Shown here: one piece after another, positions 9,035-17,753 of the stretch
Position numbering within the stretch: the first letter of the stretch is position 1
Layout: each line of letters opens with the position of its first letter
The notes under the pieces: model-generated
Database searches by the model: none
Seen by the model: only the letters and a program-made list of their open reading frames with translations
Told to the model about the DNA's origin: nothing
Made by a program: the position numbers and the translations under genes
Assembly (NCBI RefSeq): GCF_900102195.1
Contig: NZ_FNBE01000020.1
Location: forward strand, 85,882-149,881
Length of the DNA: 64,000 bases
Source: Pseudonocardia oroxyli
GTDB lineage: Bacteria; Actinomycetota; Actinomycetes; Mycobacteriales; Pseudonocardiaceae
Reading direction: 5' to 3'

Positions 9035-10218
9035 CGGTCCTCCCCGGACACGCAGTGGCCGCCGATCGGGGAGGGGCCCACGGTCGGCAGGGTCGGGTCC
9101 AGTGCCAGCCGGTAGCCCCGCTTCACCACGGTCTGGATGAGCTTGGCGCCGCCGAGCCCGGAGCGCAGACGGGCCATGGCCGTCTCCACCGCGTGCTCGT
9201 CGTCCCCGCCGCCGGGCAGCACCGCCAGCAGGTCGGCGCGGGACACCACGCGACCGGGGCGCCGGGCGAGGACCCGCAGCAGCGCCATGCCGGTGGGCGG
9301 GAGGGCCTTGAGCTCCCCGTCGACCAGCACGGCGTGTCCGCGCAGCTCCAGGGTGTGCCCGGCGATGGGCAGCCTGCGCGCCAGCGAGGGCGCCTCCGAC
9401 TCCAGCGTGCGCACCATCGCCCCGAGGCGCGAGCGCGGGGGCTGCACCGTGGGGATGTCGACGGCCTCCAGCGGTGCCGCCGTGACCGGTCCGACGCACA
9501 CCACCAGCACCTTCATCCGCAACGCGGTGATCAGGTCGTCCCGCAGCCCGCGCTCCGCCGCCCGGGCGAGCAGCGAGGCCGCGGCCGGGGCGGAGGTGAA
9601 GGTCAGCACGTCGATGCCGCCGGCCAGCACGGTGTCGGTGAGCCGGTCCATCGGGCTGAGGTTCTCCGGCTGCACCCAGCGGTACACCGGGACCTGCACG
9701 ACCTCGGCCCCGGCGAGCTCCAGGGCCTCGACGACGTCCGGCAGCGGCTCGCCGTGCAGCTGCACCGCGATCCGACGCCCGTCGACCCCCTCCTCGAGCA
9801 GGTGGTCCAGCACCTCGGCCGAGGACTCCGAGGCGGGCGACCACACCTCGGTCAGCCCCGACGCCCGGATCTGGCCGCGGGCCTTGGGGCCGCGGGCGAG
9901 GACCTGGCTGCGGCCCAGGGCGTCGAGCAGCGCCTCGCCCACGCCCCAGCCGTCCGCGGCCTCGATCCAGCCGCGGAAGCCGATCCCCGTCGTCGCGACG
10001 GTGATGTCCGGGGGCCGGGCGATCAGGTCCCGGGTGCGTCGTTCGAGGTCCGCGTCGTCCGCCAGCGGGACGATCCGGATGGAGGGCCCGTGCTGCACGC
10101 ACGCGCCGCGTCGTTCCAGCATCGTGCCCAGCTCCTCGGCACGACGGGCGGCGGTCACGCCGACGGTGAAACCGGCCAGCGGGGGAACGGGCGCCGCTGC
10201 GGTGGTGGGGGCGCTCAT
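9031..10218 (-). CDS. hemD: Uroporphyrinogen-III synthase with C-terminal winged-helix domain
   Basis: A 395-residue fusion. The N-terminal part (about 15-260) is a HemD synthase, cyclising hydroxymethylbilane; typical blocks are TVGVTAARRAEELGTMLE and the central FTSAPAAASLL. The C-terminal 100 residues form an OmpR-type winged helix (LPPTGMALLRVLARRPGRV, ending VVKRGYRLA). This HemD-regulator fusion is known in actinobacteria. Start ATG 10218 has GGAGA 9 nt upstream; earlier in-frame starts would translate the palindromic repeat and are rejected. The gene feeds uroporphyrinogen III towards sirohaem. Confidence 0.9.
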   Translation of the reverse strand: MSAPTTAAAPVPPLAGFTVGVTAARRAEELGTMLERRGACVQHGPSIRIVPLADDADLERRTRDLIARPPDITVATTGIGFRGWIEAADGWGVGEALLDALGRSQVLARGPKARGQIRASGLTEVWSPASESSAEVLDHLLEEGVDGRRIAVQLHGEPLPDVVEALELAGAEVVQVPVYRWVQPENLSPMDRLTDTVLAGGIDVLTFTSAPAAASLLARAAERGLRDDLITALRMKVLVVCVGPVTAAPLEAVDIPTVQPPRSRLGAMVRTLESEAPSLARRLPIAGHTLELRGHAVLVDGELKALPPTGMALLRVLARRPGRVVSRADLLAVLPGGGDDEHAVETAMARLRSGLGGAKLIQTVVKRGYRLALDPTLPTVGPSPIGGHCVSGEDR

Positions 10219-10267
10219 CGGGACATTCTCCGGCATCGTCGGGGCAACGCGAACGCGAGGGGCGTCA

Positions 10268-10714
10268 CTAGGCCGTGTCTCCCGACCCGGCGCCGCCGGC
10301 GGCGGCGTGGGCGCCGGGAGCGGTGGTGGCGGGTTGGGAGACACGGCCCAGCCCGACCTGGACGTCCCCGCCGTCCACCCGGACCGGATAGGTCGGCACC
10401 GAGCGGCCCTCGACGTCCAGACACCGGCCGTCGAGCAGGCTGAAGGACTCCTTGTACAGCGGCGACGCGACCGTCGGCACGCCGCCGCGGTCGCCCACGA
10501 TCCCGCGCGAGAGCACCGCGGCGCCGGTCCGCGGGTCGACGTTGCCGAGGGCGAAGAGCCGGTCGTCGTGCAGCCGGAAGACGGCGACCTGGACCTCCCC
10601 GAACAGGGCGGCGACGCCGCGCTCGGGCTGCAGCCGCGCCAGCGGGCAGACGGTCCGCCAGTCCCCGTCCTCGCCCGCCTGCCGTGGCTGGACCTGCTCC
10701 GACGTGGTGGTCAT
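10268..10714 (-). CDS. nirD: Nitrite reductase small subunit
   Basis: A 148-residue Rieske-like NirD; the canonical part (DWRTVCPLARLQPERGVAAL to YPVRVDGGDVQVGL) is about 115 residues and lacks Cys/His iron ligands, as is normal for NirD. Its start overlaps the nirB stop by 4 nt (ATGA). The last 25 or so residues (RVSQPATTAPGAHAAAGG onward) are encoded entirely by palindromic element copy 2, and the stop codon lies at its far side. The element therefore seems to have replaced the original end of the gene. The tail is low-complexity and probably tolerated. Confidence 0.9.
   Translation of the reverse strand: MTTTSEQVQPRQAGEDGDWRTVCPLARLQPERGVAALFGEVQVAVFRLHDDRLFALGNVDPRTGAAVLSRGIVGDRGGVPTVASPLYKESFSLLDGRCLDVEGRSVPTYPVRVDGGDVQVGLGRVSQPATTAPGAHAAAGGAGSGDTA
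10271..10348. repeat. Family A palindromic element, copy 2 (inside nirD 3' end)
   Basis: Nineteen-nucleotide ends at 10271-10289 and 10330-10348 match in 18 of 19 positions when inverted, around a short 40-nt core carrying GGGCGCCGGGAGCGGTGG. This is the shortest of the four copies, lacking the GATCCACG and GCAAGGCAGCCGG modules. On the minus strand it is read as the last codons of nirD; it lies 53 nt upstream of the hemD start. Confidence 0.85.
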
Positions 10715-13227
10715 GCGCGCACCCCCGGGATGCCGATCAGGACGGGATCGCCCGCGCGGGGCGTCGGGACGGGCATGCCGCGCTCGGTGACGAACGAGAT
10801 CGTGGGATCCGGCGTCTCCGGCGCGTTGACGAAGGACACGAAGCGCTCCAGCTTCTGCGGGTCCTCCAGCACCCCGCGCCACTCGTCGGCGTAGTTCTCG
10901 ACGTGCGCGGCCATGGCCGCGTCGAGCTCGGCGCCGATCCCGAGCGAGTCCTCCACCAGCACCGCGCGCAGGTGGTCCAGCCCGCCCTCGAGCTCCTCCA
11001 GCCAGGGCGCGGTGCGCTGCAGCCGGTCCGCGGTGCGGATGTAGAACATGAGGTAGCGGTCGATCGTGCGGATGAGGGTCTCCTGGTCCACGTCCTGGAC
11101 GAGGAGCTGGGCGTGCCGGGGGCTGGCGCCGCCGTTGCCACCGACGTAGAGGTTCCAGCCCTTCTCGGTGGCGATGATCCCGAAGTCCTTCGACCGGGCC
11201 TCCGCGCACTCCCGCGCGCAGCCGGACACGCCCGACTTGATCTTGTGCGGGCTCCGCAGGCCGCGGTAGCGCAGCTCCAGCAGCACGGCCATGCCGACCG
11301 AGTCCTGCACCCCGTACCGGCACCAGCTCGACCCCACGCAGGACTTCACCGTGCGCAGCGACTTGCCGTAGGCGTGCCCGGACTCGAAACCGGCGTCCAC
11401 CAGCCGCTTCCAGATCGCCGGCAGCTGCTCGACGCGCGCGCCGAACATGTCGATCCGCTGGCCGCCGGTGATCTTGGTGTAGAGCCCGAAGTCCCGCGCG
11501 ACCTCGCCGATCACGATCAAACCCTCCGGCGTGATCTCGCCGCCCGCGATGCGCGGCACCACCGAGTAGGTGCCGTTGCGCTGCATGTTCGCGAGGAAGT
11601 GGTCGTTGGTGTCCTGCAGGGCGGCCTGCTCGCCGTCGTGGATGTGGCCGCCGCCGAGCGAGGCCAGGATCGACGCGACGGCGGGCTTGCAGAGATCGCA
11701 GCCGCGCCCGGTCCCGTGCCGTTCGACGACCTCGGTGAAGGTCCGCAGGCCCGTCGAGGCGATGATCTGGAACAGCTCGGCGCGGGAGAACGCGAAGTGC
11801 TCGCAGATCGCCTTCGAGACCTCGACACCCTCGGTGACCAGCATCTTCTTCAGCAGCGGCACGCAGGACCCGCAGCTGGTGCCCGCCAAGGTGGCGGACT
11901 TCAGGTCCGCGACCGTGCACGCGCCGTCCTGGATCGCGGTGCGCAGCGCGCCCTTGGTCACCGCGTTGCAGGAGCAGATCTGGGCGGAGTCCGGCAGCGC
12001 GTCCGCGCCGAGCTCGACGCCGCCGGGCGCGATCATCGCGACCGGGTCCGCGGGCAGCGCCAGGCCCACCATCGGCCGGAGCGTGGAGTACTTCGAGGCG
12101 TCCCCGACCAGCACGCCGCCGAGCAGGGTGCGGGCGTCGTCGGACACCACGAGCTTGGAGTAGGTGCCCGCCACCGGGTCGTTGACCACGACCTCGAGCG
12201 CGCCCGGGGACGCGGCGTGCGCGTCCCCGAAGCTGGCCACCTCGACGCCCAGCAGCTTGAGCTTGGTGGACATGTCCAGCTCGTCCGCGGTCATCGCGGC
12301 CTCGCCGCCGAGCAGCCGGTCCGCGACCACCTCGGCCATCGCGTAGCCGGGCGCGACCAGCCCGTAGGTGCGGCCCTCGAGCGCCGCGACCTCGCCGATC
12401 GCCCAGATCGCGGGGTCCGACGTGCGGCAGGTCGCGTCCACCCAGACACCGCCGCGCTCGCCGAGTCGCAGGCCCGCCTCGCGGGCGAGCGTGTCGGCGG
12501 GCCGGATCCCGGCGGAGAAGACGACGACGTCCGCGTCGAGCTCCACCTCGTCCGACAGGGTGGCGACCAGGCGGTCGGACTCGGCGCGGATCGCCGAGAC
12601 GGCGACCCCCGTCCGCACCGCGATGTCCTGGGCGGTGACCAGGTTCTTCAGCAGCGCGCCGCCGCCCTCGTCCACCTGCACCGGCATCAGCCGCGGCGCG
12701 ATCTCCACGACCTGCGGGGACAGGCCGAGCAGCCGCATCGCGCGGGCGGCCTCCAGACCGAGCAGACCGCCGCCGACGACGACCGCGGAGCGCCGCCCCG
12801 GACCCGGCCGCGCGACCGCGGCCGCGGCGGCCGCGGAGATCGCGTCCAGGTCGTCCAGCGTGCGGTAGACGAAGCAGCCCGGCAGGTCCCGGCCGGGGAC
12901 GGGCGGGACGAACGGCACCGAGCCGGTGGCGAGGACCAGGGCGTCGTAGTCCAGCTCGGCGCCCGACGCGGTGACGACCCGGCGGGCGTCCCGGTCGATC
13001 GAGACGGCCGGGTCGCCGAGCCGCAGGTCGAGACCCGACAGCTCGGGGAGCCGCAGCTCCTCCTCGGACGCGCCGTCGACGTAGGACGACAGCGCGACCC
13101 GGTCGTAGGCGTGCCGGGTCTCCTCGCCCAGCACCGTGATGTGCCAGTCGGTCGTCCGGTCCTGCAGCGCGGAGACGAGCCGGTGACCGACCATCCCGTT
13201 GCCGATCACGACGAGGTGCTTCGTCAC
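10711..13227 (-). CDS. nirB: Assimilatory NAD(P)H-nitrite reductase large subunit
   Basis: An 838-residue enzyme reducing nitrite to ammonium. In order: FAD/NAD(P)H oxidoreductase domain beginning VIGNGMVGHR and including VVVGGGLLGLEAARAMRLLG; a BFD-like [2Fe-2S] domain with CSCN near 418 and CGSCVP about 35 residues on; and the sirohaem/4Fe-4S domain with KSCVGSSWCRYG near 628 and SGCARECAEA near 666 supplying the cluster cysteines. GTG 13227 is preceded by GGAGGT at good spacing. It lies between narK and nirD in one operon. The length is normal. Confidence 0.95.
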   Translation of the reverse strand: MTKHLVVIGNGMVGHRLVSALQDRTTDWHITVLGEETRHAYDRVALSSYVDGASEEELRLPELSGLDLRLGDPAVSIDRDARRVVTASGAELDYDALVLATGSVPFVPPVPGRDLPGCFVYRTLDDLDAISAAAAAAVARPGPGRRSAVVVGGGLLGLEAARAMRLLGLSPQVVEIAPRLMPVQVDEGGGALLKNLVTAQDIAVRTGVAVSAIRAESDRLVATLSDEVELDADVVVFSAGIRPADTLAREAGLRLGERGGVWVDATCRTSDPAIWAIGEVAALEGRTYGLVAPGYAMAEVVADRLLGGEAAMTADELDMSTKLKLLGVEVASFGDAHAASPGALEVVVNDPVAGTYSKLVVSDDARTLLGGVLVGDASKYSTLRPMVGLALPADPVAMIAPGGVELGADALPDSAQICSCNAVTKGALRTAIQDGACTVADLKSATLAGTSCGSCVPLLKKMLVTEGVEVSKAICEHFAFSRAELFQIIASTGLRTFTEVVERHGTGRGCDLCKPAVASILASLGGGHIHDGEQAALQDTNDHFLANMQRNGTYSVVPRIAGGEITPEGLIVIGEVARDFGLYTKITGGQRIDMFGARVEQLPAIWKRLVDAGFESGHAYGKSLRTVKSCVGSSWCRYGVQDSVGMAVLLELRYRGLRSPHKIKSGVSGCARECAEARSKDFGIIATEKGWNLYVGGNGGASPRHAQLLVQDVDQETLIRTIDRYLMFYIRTADRLQRTAPWLEELEGGLDHLRAVLVEDSLGIGAELDAAMAAHVENYADEWRGVLEDPQKLERFVSFVNAPETPDPTISFVTERGMPVPTPRAGDPVLIGIPGVRA

Positions 13228-13259
13228 TCGGGGTACCTCCGTGGAGCGTGTGCGGGTGA

Positions 13260-14663
13260 TCAGATGCGGGCGGGGGCGGTCTCGTCCTCGCCGACCCGGA
13301 CCGTGGCCGGGCGGCGCATGTAGACGAGACAGGTGACGACCGCGCAGACCACGTAGAAGGCCAGGAAGGCCCAGAAGGCCGGGACGCCGCTCTTCGTGGC
13401 GGCGAAGGACTGGCGGAAGGCCAGGTTGATCGCCAGCCCGCCGAGCGCGCCGACCGCGCCGATCAGCCCGACCGCGGCGCTGGAGATCCGGCGGGCGTGC
13501 AGCAGCGCGGCGGCCCGGTCCGCACCCCGGGCGACCCGCTCCAGGGCCTGCCGCCGGAAGATCGCCGGGATCATCTTGTAGGTCGAGCCGTTGCCCAGGC
13601 CGGAGAACAGGAACAGCAGGATGAAGCCCGCGGTGAACAGGGCCAGCGAGTTCGAGCCCGAGGCCAGGATGCAGATCAGGGCGGAGACGGCCATCGCGAG
13701 GTAGGTCAGCGCGCTGACCCGCGCCCCGCCGTACCGGTCGGCCAGCCAGCCGCCGACCGGACGGATGAACGAGCCGATCAGCGGGCCGATGAAGGTGACC
13801 GCCGCGGCCTGCAGCGGGGTGCGCCCGAACTGGGTCTGCAGCACGAGGCCGAACGCGAACGAGTAGCCGATGAACGAGCCGAACGTGCCGATGTAGAGGA
13901 AGGACATGATGCCGGTGTCCTTCTCCTTCATCGCCAGCGAGAAGGCGCCCTTGTCGTTGCCGACGCTCGTGATGTTGTCCATGTAGAGCGCCGCGCAGAC
14001 CGAGCAGATGACGATCAGCGGGATGTAGACGGCGAGCAGCAGCCGCGGCGAGCCCGCCCCGGCGGTCGCGATGACGAGGAGCCCGATCAGCTGGATCAGG
14101 GCGACGCCCAGGTTGCCGCCCCCGGCGTTCAGCCCGAGCGCGGCGCCCTTCTTGCCCTCCGGGAAGAAGGCGTTGATGTTCGCCATCGACGAGGCGAAGT
14201 TGCCGCCGCCGAAGCCGCCCAGGGCCGCCATCAGCACGAACACCCAGTACGGGGTGCCGGGCTCGAGCACGAAGGCCGCCGCGACCGTCGGGATGAGGAG
14301 CAGCAGACCGGAGATGACGGTCCAGTTGCGGCCGCCCAGCCAGGCCACCGCGAACGTGTAGGGCACCCGCAGGATCGCGCCGACCAGCGTGCCGGTCGCG
14401 CCGATGAAGAACTTGCCCGCCGCGTCGACGCCGTACTCCGGGCCCATGAACAGCACGAAGACCGACCACAGCGTCCAGATCGCGAACCCGACGTGCTCGA
14501 CGAAGATCGACGCCCACAGGTTGCGGTTGGCGATCTTCCTGCCGGTCCGCTCCCAGAAACCGGCGTCCTCCGGCTCCCAGTGGCCGATCCACCGGCCCTG
14601 CACGAGACCACGGTCGACGATCTGCGCCTCCGTGGCGGCGGTTCCTTCTGCGGTCGCAGTCAC
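13260..14663 (-). CDS. narK: Nitrate/nitrite transporter (NarK type, MFS)
   Basis: A 467-residue, 12-helix major facilitator. The NarK nitrate-signature glycine-rich regions are visible as GGFGGGNFASSMANINAFFP and GLGNGSTYKMIPAIFRRQ. GTG 14663 is preferred over an ATG at 14762 because the extra 33 residues look unlike NarK. Thirty-two bases separate it from nirB. A -10-like TACCGT lies about 35 nt upstream of the start. It probably imports nitrate or nitrite for the reductase; no nitrate reductase gene lies in this window. Confidence 0.92.
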   Translation of the reverse strand: MTATAEGTAATEAQIVDRGLVQGRWIGHWEPEDAGFWERTGRKIANRNLWASIFVEHVGFAIWTLWSVFVLFMGPEYGVDAAGKFFIGATGTLVGAILRVPYTFAVAWLGGRNWTVISGLLLLIPTVAAAFVLEPGTPYWVFVLMAALGGFGGGNFASSMANINAFFPEGKKGAALGLNAGGGNLGVALIQLIGLLVIATAGAGSPRLLLAVYIPLIVICSVCAALYMDNITSVGNDKGAFSLAMKEKDTGIMSFLYIGTFGSFIGYSFAFGLVLQTQFGRTPLQAAAVTFIGPLIGSFIRPVGGWLADRYGGARVSALTYLAMAVSALICILASGSNSLALFTAGFILLFLFSGLGNGSTYKMIPAIFRRQALERVARGADRAAALLHARRISSAAVGLIGAVGALGGLAINLAFRQSFAATKSGVPAFWAFLAFYVVCAVVTCLVYMRRPATVRVGEDETAPARI

Positions 14664-14768
14664 GTGCTGCCCTTCGGCTCGGGTCGGGGACGGCCCGAAC
14701 GGTAGGCAGCCGGGATTACCCCGGGGTGGCCCCGTGTGACACGAGGGCAAAGGCCCGCTCACCTGCGT

Positions 14769-16151
14769 TCAGCGGCGCTGTGAGGGTTCGCGCAGCCGGG
14801 CGTCGTCGACGGTGAACCCCACGTCCGCGCCGCCGCCCGCCCGCGGCCGGGCGAAGACGGTGCCGCCGTGGGCCTGCGCGACGTCCCGGACGATGGACAG
14901 GCCCAGGCCGGAGCCGGGCAGGCCGCGGGCGGAGTCGGCCCGGTAGAAGCGGTCGAAGACCCGCGCGGCGTCCTCGGCGGCGATGCCGGGGCCGCGGTCG
15001 GACACCGTCACCCCGCCCGCCCCGACGCGCACCTCGACCGGCGCCGCGCCGTCCGGGTCGAACTTGACGGCGTTCTCGAGCAGGTTCCCCACGGCCCGCT
15101 CCAGGCCCTGCCTGCGGCCGAGCACGGTGGTGTCGCCGTCGGCGTCGACGCGGACCTCCCGCCCGCTGCGCCGCCGGACCCGCTCCGCCGCGGTGCGCGC
15201 GACGGCGGCCAGGTCGACGGGCTCGTCGGGCTCTGCGCCCTCGTCGGAGCGGCGGGACAGGGCGAGCTCCACGAGCTCGTCGACGAGGTGGCTCAGCTCG
15301 CGGGTCTCGCTCTGCAGGTCGTCGACGAGCCGGTCGCGGGCGGCCGGCGGCAGCTCGGCGATCCGCCGCAGCACGCTCGCGTTGGTGCGCAGGCTGGTCA
15401 GCGGCGTGCGGAGCTCGTGCGCGGCGTCCTGGACGAGGCGGTCCTGGGCGTCGCGGGCCCTCGCGAGCCTGTGGAGCATGGTGGTGAACGAGGCGGCGAG
15501 CCTGCCGACCTCGTCGCGGCCCTCCACCGGGACCGCCCGGTCGAGCTCGCCGGTGCCGCTGACCTCCTCGGCGACCCGGGTGAGCCGCTCGAGGCGGCGG
15601 GTGATCTGGCGGGCGAGCAGCCAACCCGCGAGGGCGGCCGCCACCAGTACCGCCAGACCCGCCCCGGCGATCTGGCGGGCCGTGTCGGCGAGGACCCGGT
15701 CGGTGTCGCTGACGTCGACGGCCACCAGCACCGCCCGCCCCGCGCCGACCGCGGTGGCGAGGACCCGGAACGTGTCCGGCCCCTGCTGGACCTCGGCCGT
15801 CGCGGTCCGCCCGGCCGGGGCGGAGGCCAGGGCCGCGGCCTCGGCGGGGACCGGCAGCGTGGTCCGCCGCCCGCCGAGGTAGGACGCGGTCCCGTCGGCG
15901 GCGACGGTCAGGCCGACGTACTGGGGCTCGGTCTCGCGGGGGCCGCGGCGGGGCCCGTCGGCGGGCGCCGCCGTGGACTCCAGGACCTGGGTCTGGCCCG
16001 CGACGACCGCCGTCGCCACCGAACGCAGGGACTGGTCGATCTCCGCGGTGATCCGCTCCGACGCCGCGCGGTAGCTCAGCAGGCCGACCAGCGCCGCCAC
16101 CACCGCACCGACGACCGCGAACGCCAACGCCAGCCGGGTCCGGAGGTTCAC
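14769..16151 (-). CDS. Sensor histidine kinase (MprB/PrrB-like)
   Basis: A 460-residue kinase with a membrane helix at 8-28, an extracytoplasmic sensor region of about 130 residues, a second helix around 165-185, and a HAMP linker (RRLERLTRVAEEVSGTGEL). The phosphoacceptor box is AAHELRTPLTSLRTN; then NLLENAVKFDPDG, DRGPGIAAEDAARVF and GSGLGLSIVRDVAQAHGG. GTG 16151 overlaps the response regulator stop by 4 nt. Mycobacterial MprB and similar kinases answer envelope stress; the signal here is unknown. Confidence 0.9.
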   Translation of the reverse strand: MNLRTRLALAFAVVGAVVAALVGLLSYRAASERITAEIDQSLRSVATAVVAGQTQVLESTAAPADGPRRGPRETEPQYVGLTVAADGTASYLGGRRTTLPVPAEAAALASAPAGRTATAEVQQGPDTFRVLATAVGAGRAVLVAVDVSDTDRVLADTARQIAGAGLAVLVAAALAGWLLARQITRRLERLTRVAEEVSGTGELDRAVPVEGRDEVGRLAASFTTMLHRLARARDAQDRLVQDAAHELRTPLTSLRTNASVLRRIAELPPAARDRLVDDLQSETRELSHLVDELVELALSRRSDEGAEPDEPVDLAAVARTAAERVRRRSGREVRVDADGDTTVLGRRQGLERAVGNLLENAVKFDPDGAAPVEVRVGAGGVTVSDRGPGIAAEDAARVFDRFYRADSARGLPGSGLGLSIVRDVAQAHGGTVFARPRAGGGADVGFTVDDARLREPSQRR

Positions 16152-16837
16152 GGCCGCCGGACCGCATAGCCGACCCCGCGCACGGTGTGGATCAGTGCGG
16201 GGGCGCCGACCGCGGCGAGCTTGCGCCGCAGGTAGCCGACGTAGACGGCGAGGTTCTTGGAGTCCGGGCCGAAGTCGTAGCCCCAGATCCGGGTGTAGAT
16301 CACCGTGTGGTCGAGGACGATGCCCTCGTTGCGGACCAGCAGCTCCAGCAGGTCGAACTCGGTCTTCGACAACGACAGCTCGCGGTCCGCCCACCAGGCG
16401 CGGCGGGCGCCGGGGTCCACCCGCAGCGCGTCCACGCCGAGCACCCCCGCCCGGTCGGGCCCGTCGGCGGGGGCGGCGCGGCGCAGCAGGGCGCGCAGCC
16501 GGGCGAGCAGCTCGTCGAGCTCGAACGGTTTGGGCAGGTAGTCGTCCGCGCCGGCGTCGAGGCCCGCGACGCGGTCCGGGGTCTCGACCCGCGCGGTGAG
16601 CATGAGCACCGGCGTCCGGTCGCCCTCCGCGCGCAGCACGCGGCAGACGGCGAGCCCGTCGACGTCCGGCATCATCACGTCCAGGACGAGGGCGTCGAAC
16701 GGGTCCCGGTGCACGCGCGCCAGGGCGTCGACGCCGTCGGGCACGGTGACGACCTCGTAGCCCTCCAGCTCGAGGGCGCGGGCCAGCGACTCGCGGATCG
16801 CGCGGTCGTCGTCGGCGAGCAGGACGCGGTTCGGCAC
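16148..16837 (-). CDS. OmpR-family response regulator (MprA-like)
   Basis: A 229-residue regulator: receiver with LLADDDRAIRESLARALELE, phosphoacceptor in LVLDVMMPDVDGLAV, switch residues in LMLTARVETPD and LPKPFELDEL; winged helix with LSKTEFDLLELLVRNEG and IHTVRGVGYAVRRP. Start GTG 16837 puts the receiver at the N terminus; the longer frame to 16915 reads through an inverted repeat and is unlikely. Translation is coupled to the kinase downstream. Confidence 0.9.
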   Translation of the reverse strand: MPNRVLLADDDRAIRESLARALELEGYEVVTVPDGVDALARVHRDPFDALVLDVMMPDVDGLAVCRVLRAEGDRTPVLMLTARVETPDRVAGLDAGADDYLPKPFELDELLARLRALLRRAAPADGPDRAGVLGVDALRVDPGARRAWWADRELSLSKTEFDLLELLVRNEGIVLDHTVIYTRIWGYDFGPDSKNLAVYVGYLRRKLAAVGAPALIHTVRGVGYAVRRP

Positions 16838-16856
16838 GCCGTCATGGTGCCCGCCC

Positions 16857-16922
16857 CCGCACCGTGGAGCCACAACTGCCGTGTCAGGGCCCGACAACGA
16901 CAGGTGTGGCTCCACAATGCGG
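16857..16922. repeat. Long inverted repeat upstream of the MprA-like regulator
   Basis: Arms GTGGAGCCACA (16864-16874) and TGTGGCTCCAC (16905-16915) pair perfectly. The outer CCGCA and TGCGG pair as well after a two-base mismatch, and part of the interior also pairs. It fills the 88-nt gap between the end of the small membrane gene and the regulator start. It could be the terminator of the upstream operon or an autoregulatory site. Confidence 0.6.
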
Positions 16923-16925
16923 TCG

Positions 16926-17234
16926 TCAGGCGCCGGGGAGGGGCCCGCGCGGGCCGGGGCCGTCGGCGGGACCGGGGCCGCCGGGGTGGTGGAAGCTGTG
17001 GCCCTCGGGGCCGCCGGGGCCGCCGGGGCCGGGGCCCCCGCCGGCGCTGCCGAGCGCCAGCCCCGCGCCGAGGCCGATGCCGCCCGCCACCAGCACCGCG
17101 GCGACCAGGACGATCAGCGGGCGGAACCGGGACCAGCCGCCCCCGGGCCGGGTCGCCCACGGCCGCCTGCGGAACCAGCGCCTGCCCGCCGGGGCGGTGG
17201 GGGCGTCGGGCGCGGCACCCTCGGCGGAGCTCAT
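16926..17234 (-). CDS. Small membrane protein with Gly/Pro-rich tail
   Basis: A 102-residue protein: basic N-terminal 38 residues, one membrane helix at about 39-62 (RPLIVLVAAVLVAGGIGLGAG), and a tail made of GPGGPGGP-type repeats with a HSFHHPGG patch. The function is not known. Its ATG overlaps the stop of the DUF1707 protein gene by 4 nt, so the two are made together. Such proteins commonly sit beside actinobacterial envelope regulators. Confidence 0.7.
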   Translation of the reverse strand: MSSAEGAAPDAPTAPAGRRWFRRRPWATRPGGGWSRFRPLIVLVAAVLVAGGIGLGAGLALGSAGGGPGPGGPGGPEGHSFHHPGGPGPADGPGPRGPLPGA

Positions 17235-17644
17235 GCGATCACCGCCCCGAGGAGCGCACAGGCCAGGACCCACGCCACGAGGACGACGGCGACCCACGCG
17301 GCGAGGCGGCACTGCCGCTCGGTGGGGGCCGCCGCGGCGGGGCCCCACACGAGGAGCCGGGCCCGCCAGACCACGGCGTTCCAGATCGCCCTCGCCTCCG
17401 GGGCGACGGACGGCCTGGCGGGGCCGGTCGGGAGGTCCGCGACGAGCGGGTCGAGCTCGTGGCGGTGCTGGGCGGCGTAGGCGGCCGTGACGCGCTGCTC
17501 GGTCTCGGCCAGGTCGAGGCGACCCTCGCCGAGGGCCCCGTGGAGCCGGGCGACGGTCTCCTCCCGCTCCGCGTCCGAGGCCCGCTCGAACGGCGGGACG
17601 ACGTCGAGGCGGGGGGCGGGGGGAGGAGGGGCTGCGGTGGACAT
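17231..17644 (-). CDS. DUF1707 domain membrane protein
   Basis: A 137-residue protein. Residues about 20-75 match the actinobacterial DUF1707 (SHOCT-like) domain: ASDAEREETVARLHGALGEG, RLDLAETEQRVTAAYAAQ and ELDPLVADLP. A C-terminal hydrophobic helix (WVAVVLVAWVLACALLGAV) anchors it. ATG 17644 follows an unlikely Pro-rich extension and is preferred to 17719. Its role is unknown; DUF1707 is usually found with membrane segments in high-GC Gram-positives. Confidence 0.82.
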   Translation of the reverse strand: MSTAAPPPPAPRLDVVPPFERASDAEREETVARLHGALGEGRLDLAETEQRVTAAYAAQHRHELDPLVADLPTGPARPSVAPEARAIWNAVVWRARLLVWGPAAAAPTERQCRLAAWVAVVLVAWVLACALLGAVIA

Positions 17645-17753
17645 CGGGCTCCGTGGGGTCGGTGGTGGGAGGCGCAGGCGGCGCTGTCCCTGCACCGTCG
17701 TCGTCCCGGGTGAGGCCACCGCGAGTCCTCGGTCAGAGGACGGTAAGAACCGC

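Noticed and set aside
10219..10344. Longer hemD start at 10344
   Set aside because: The added residues are a Pro-rich translation of the palindrome; ATG 10218 has a GGAGA at good spacing and begins where HemD homology begins.
14664..14768. GlnR-type box before narK
   Set aside because: A short GTGTCACAC sequence is present, but no GTnAC-N6-GTnAC pair could be matched convincingly.
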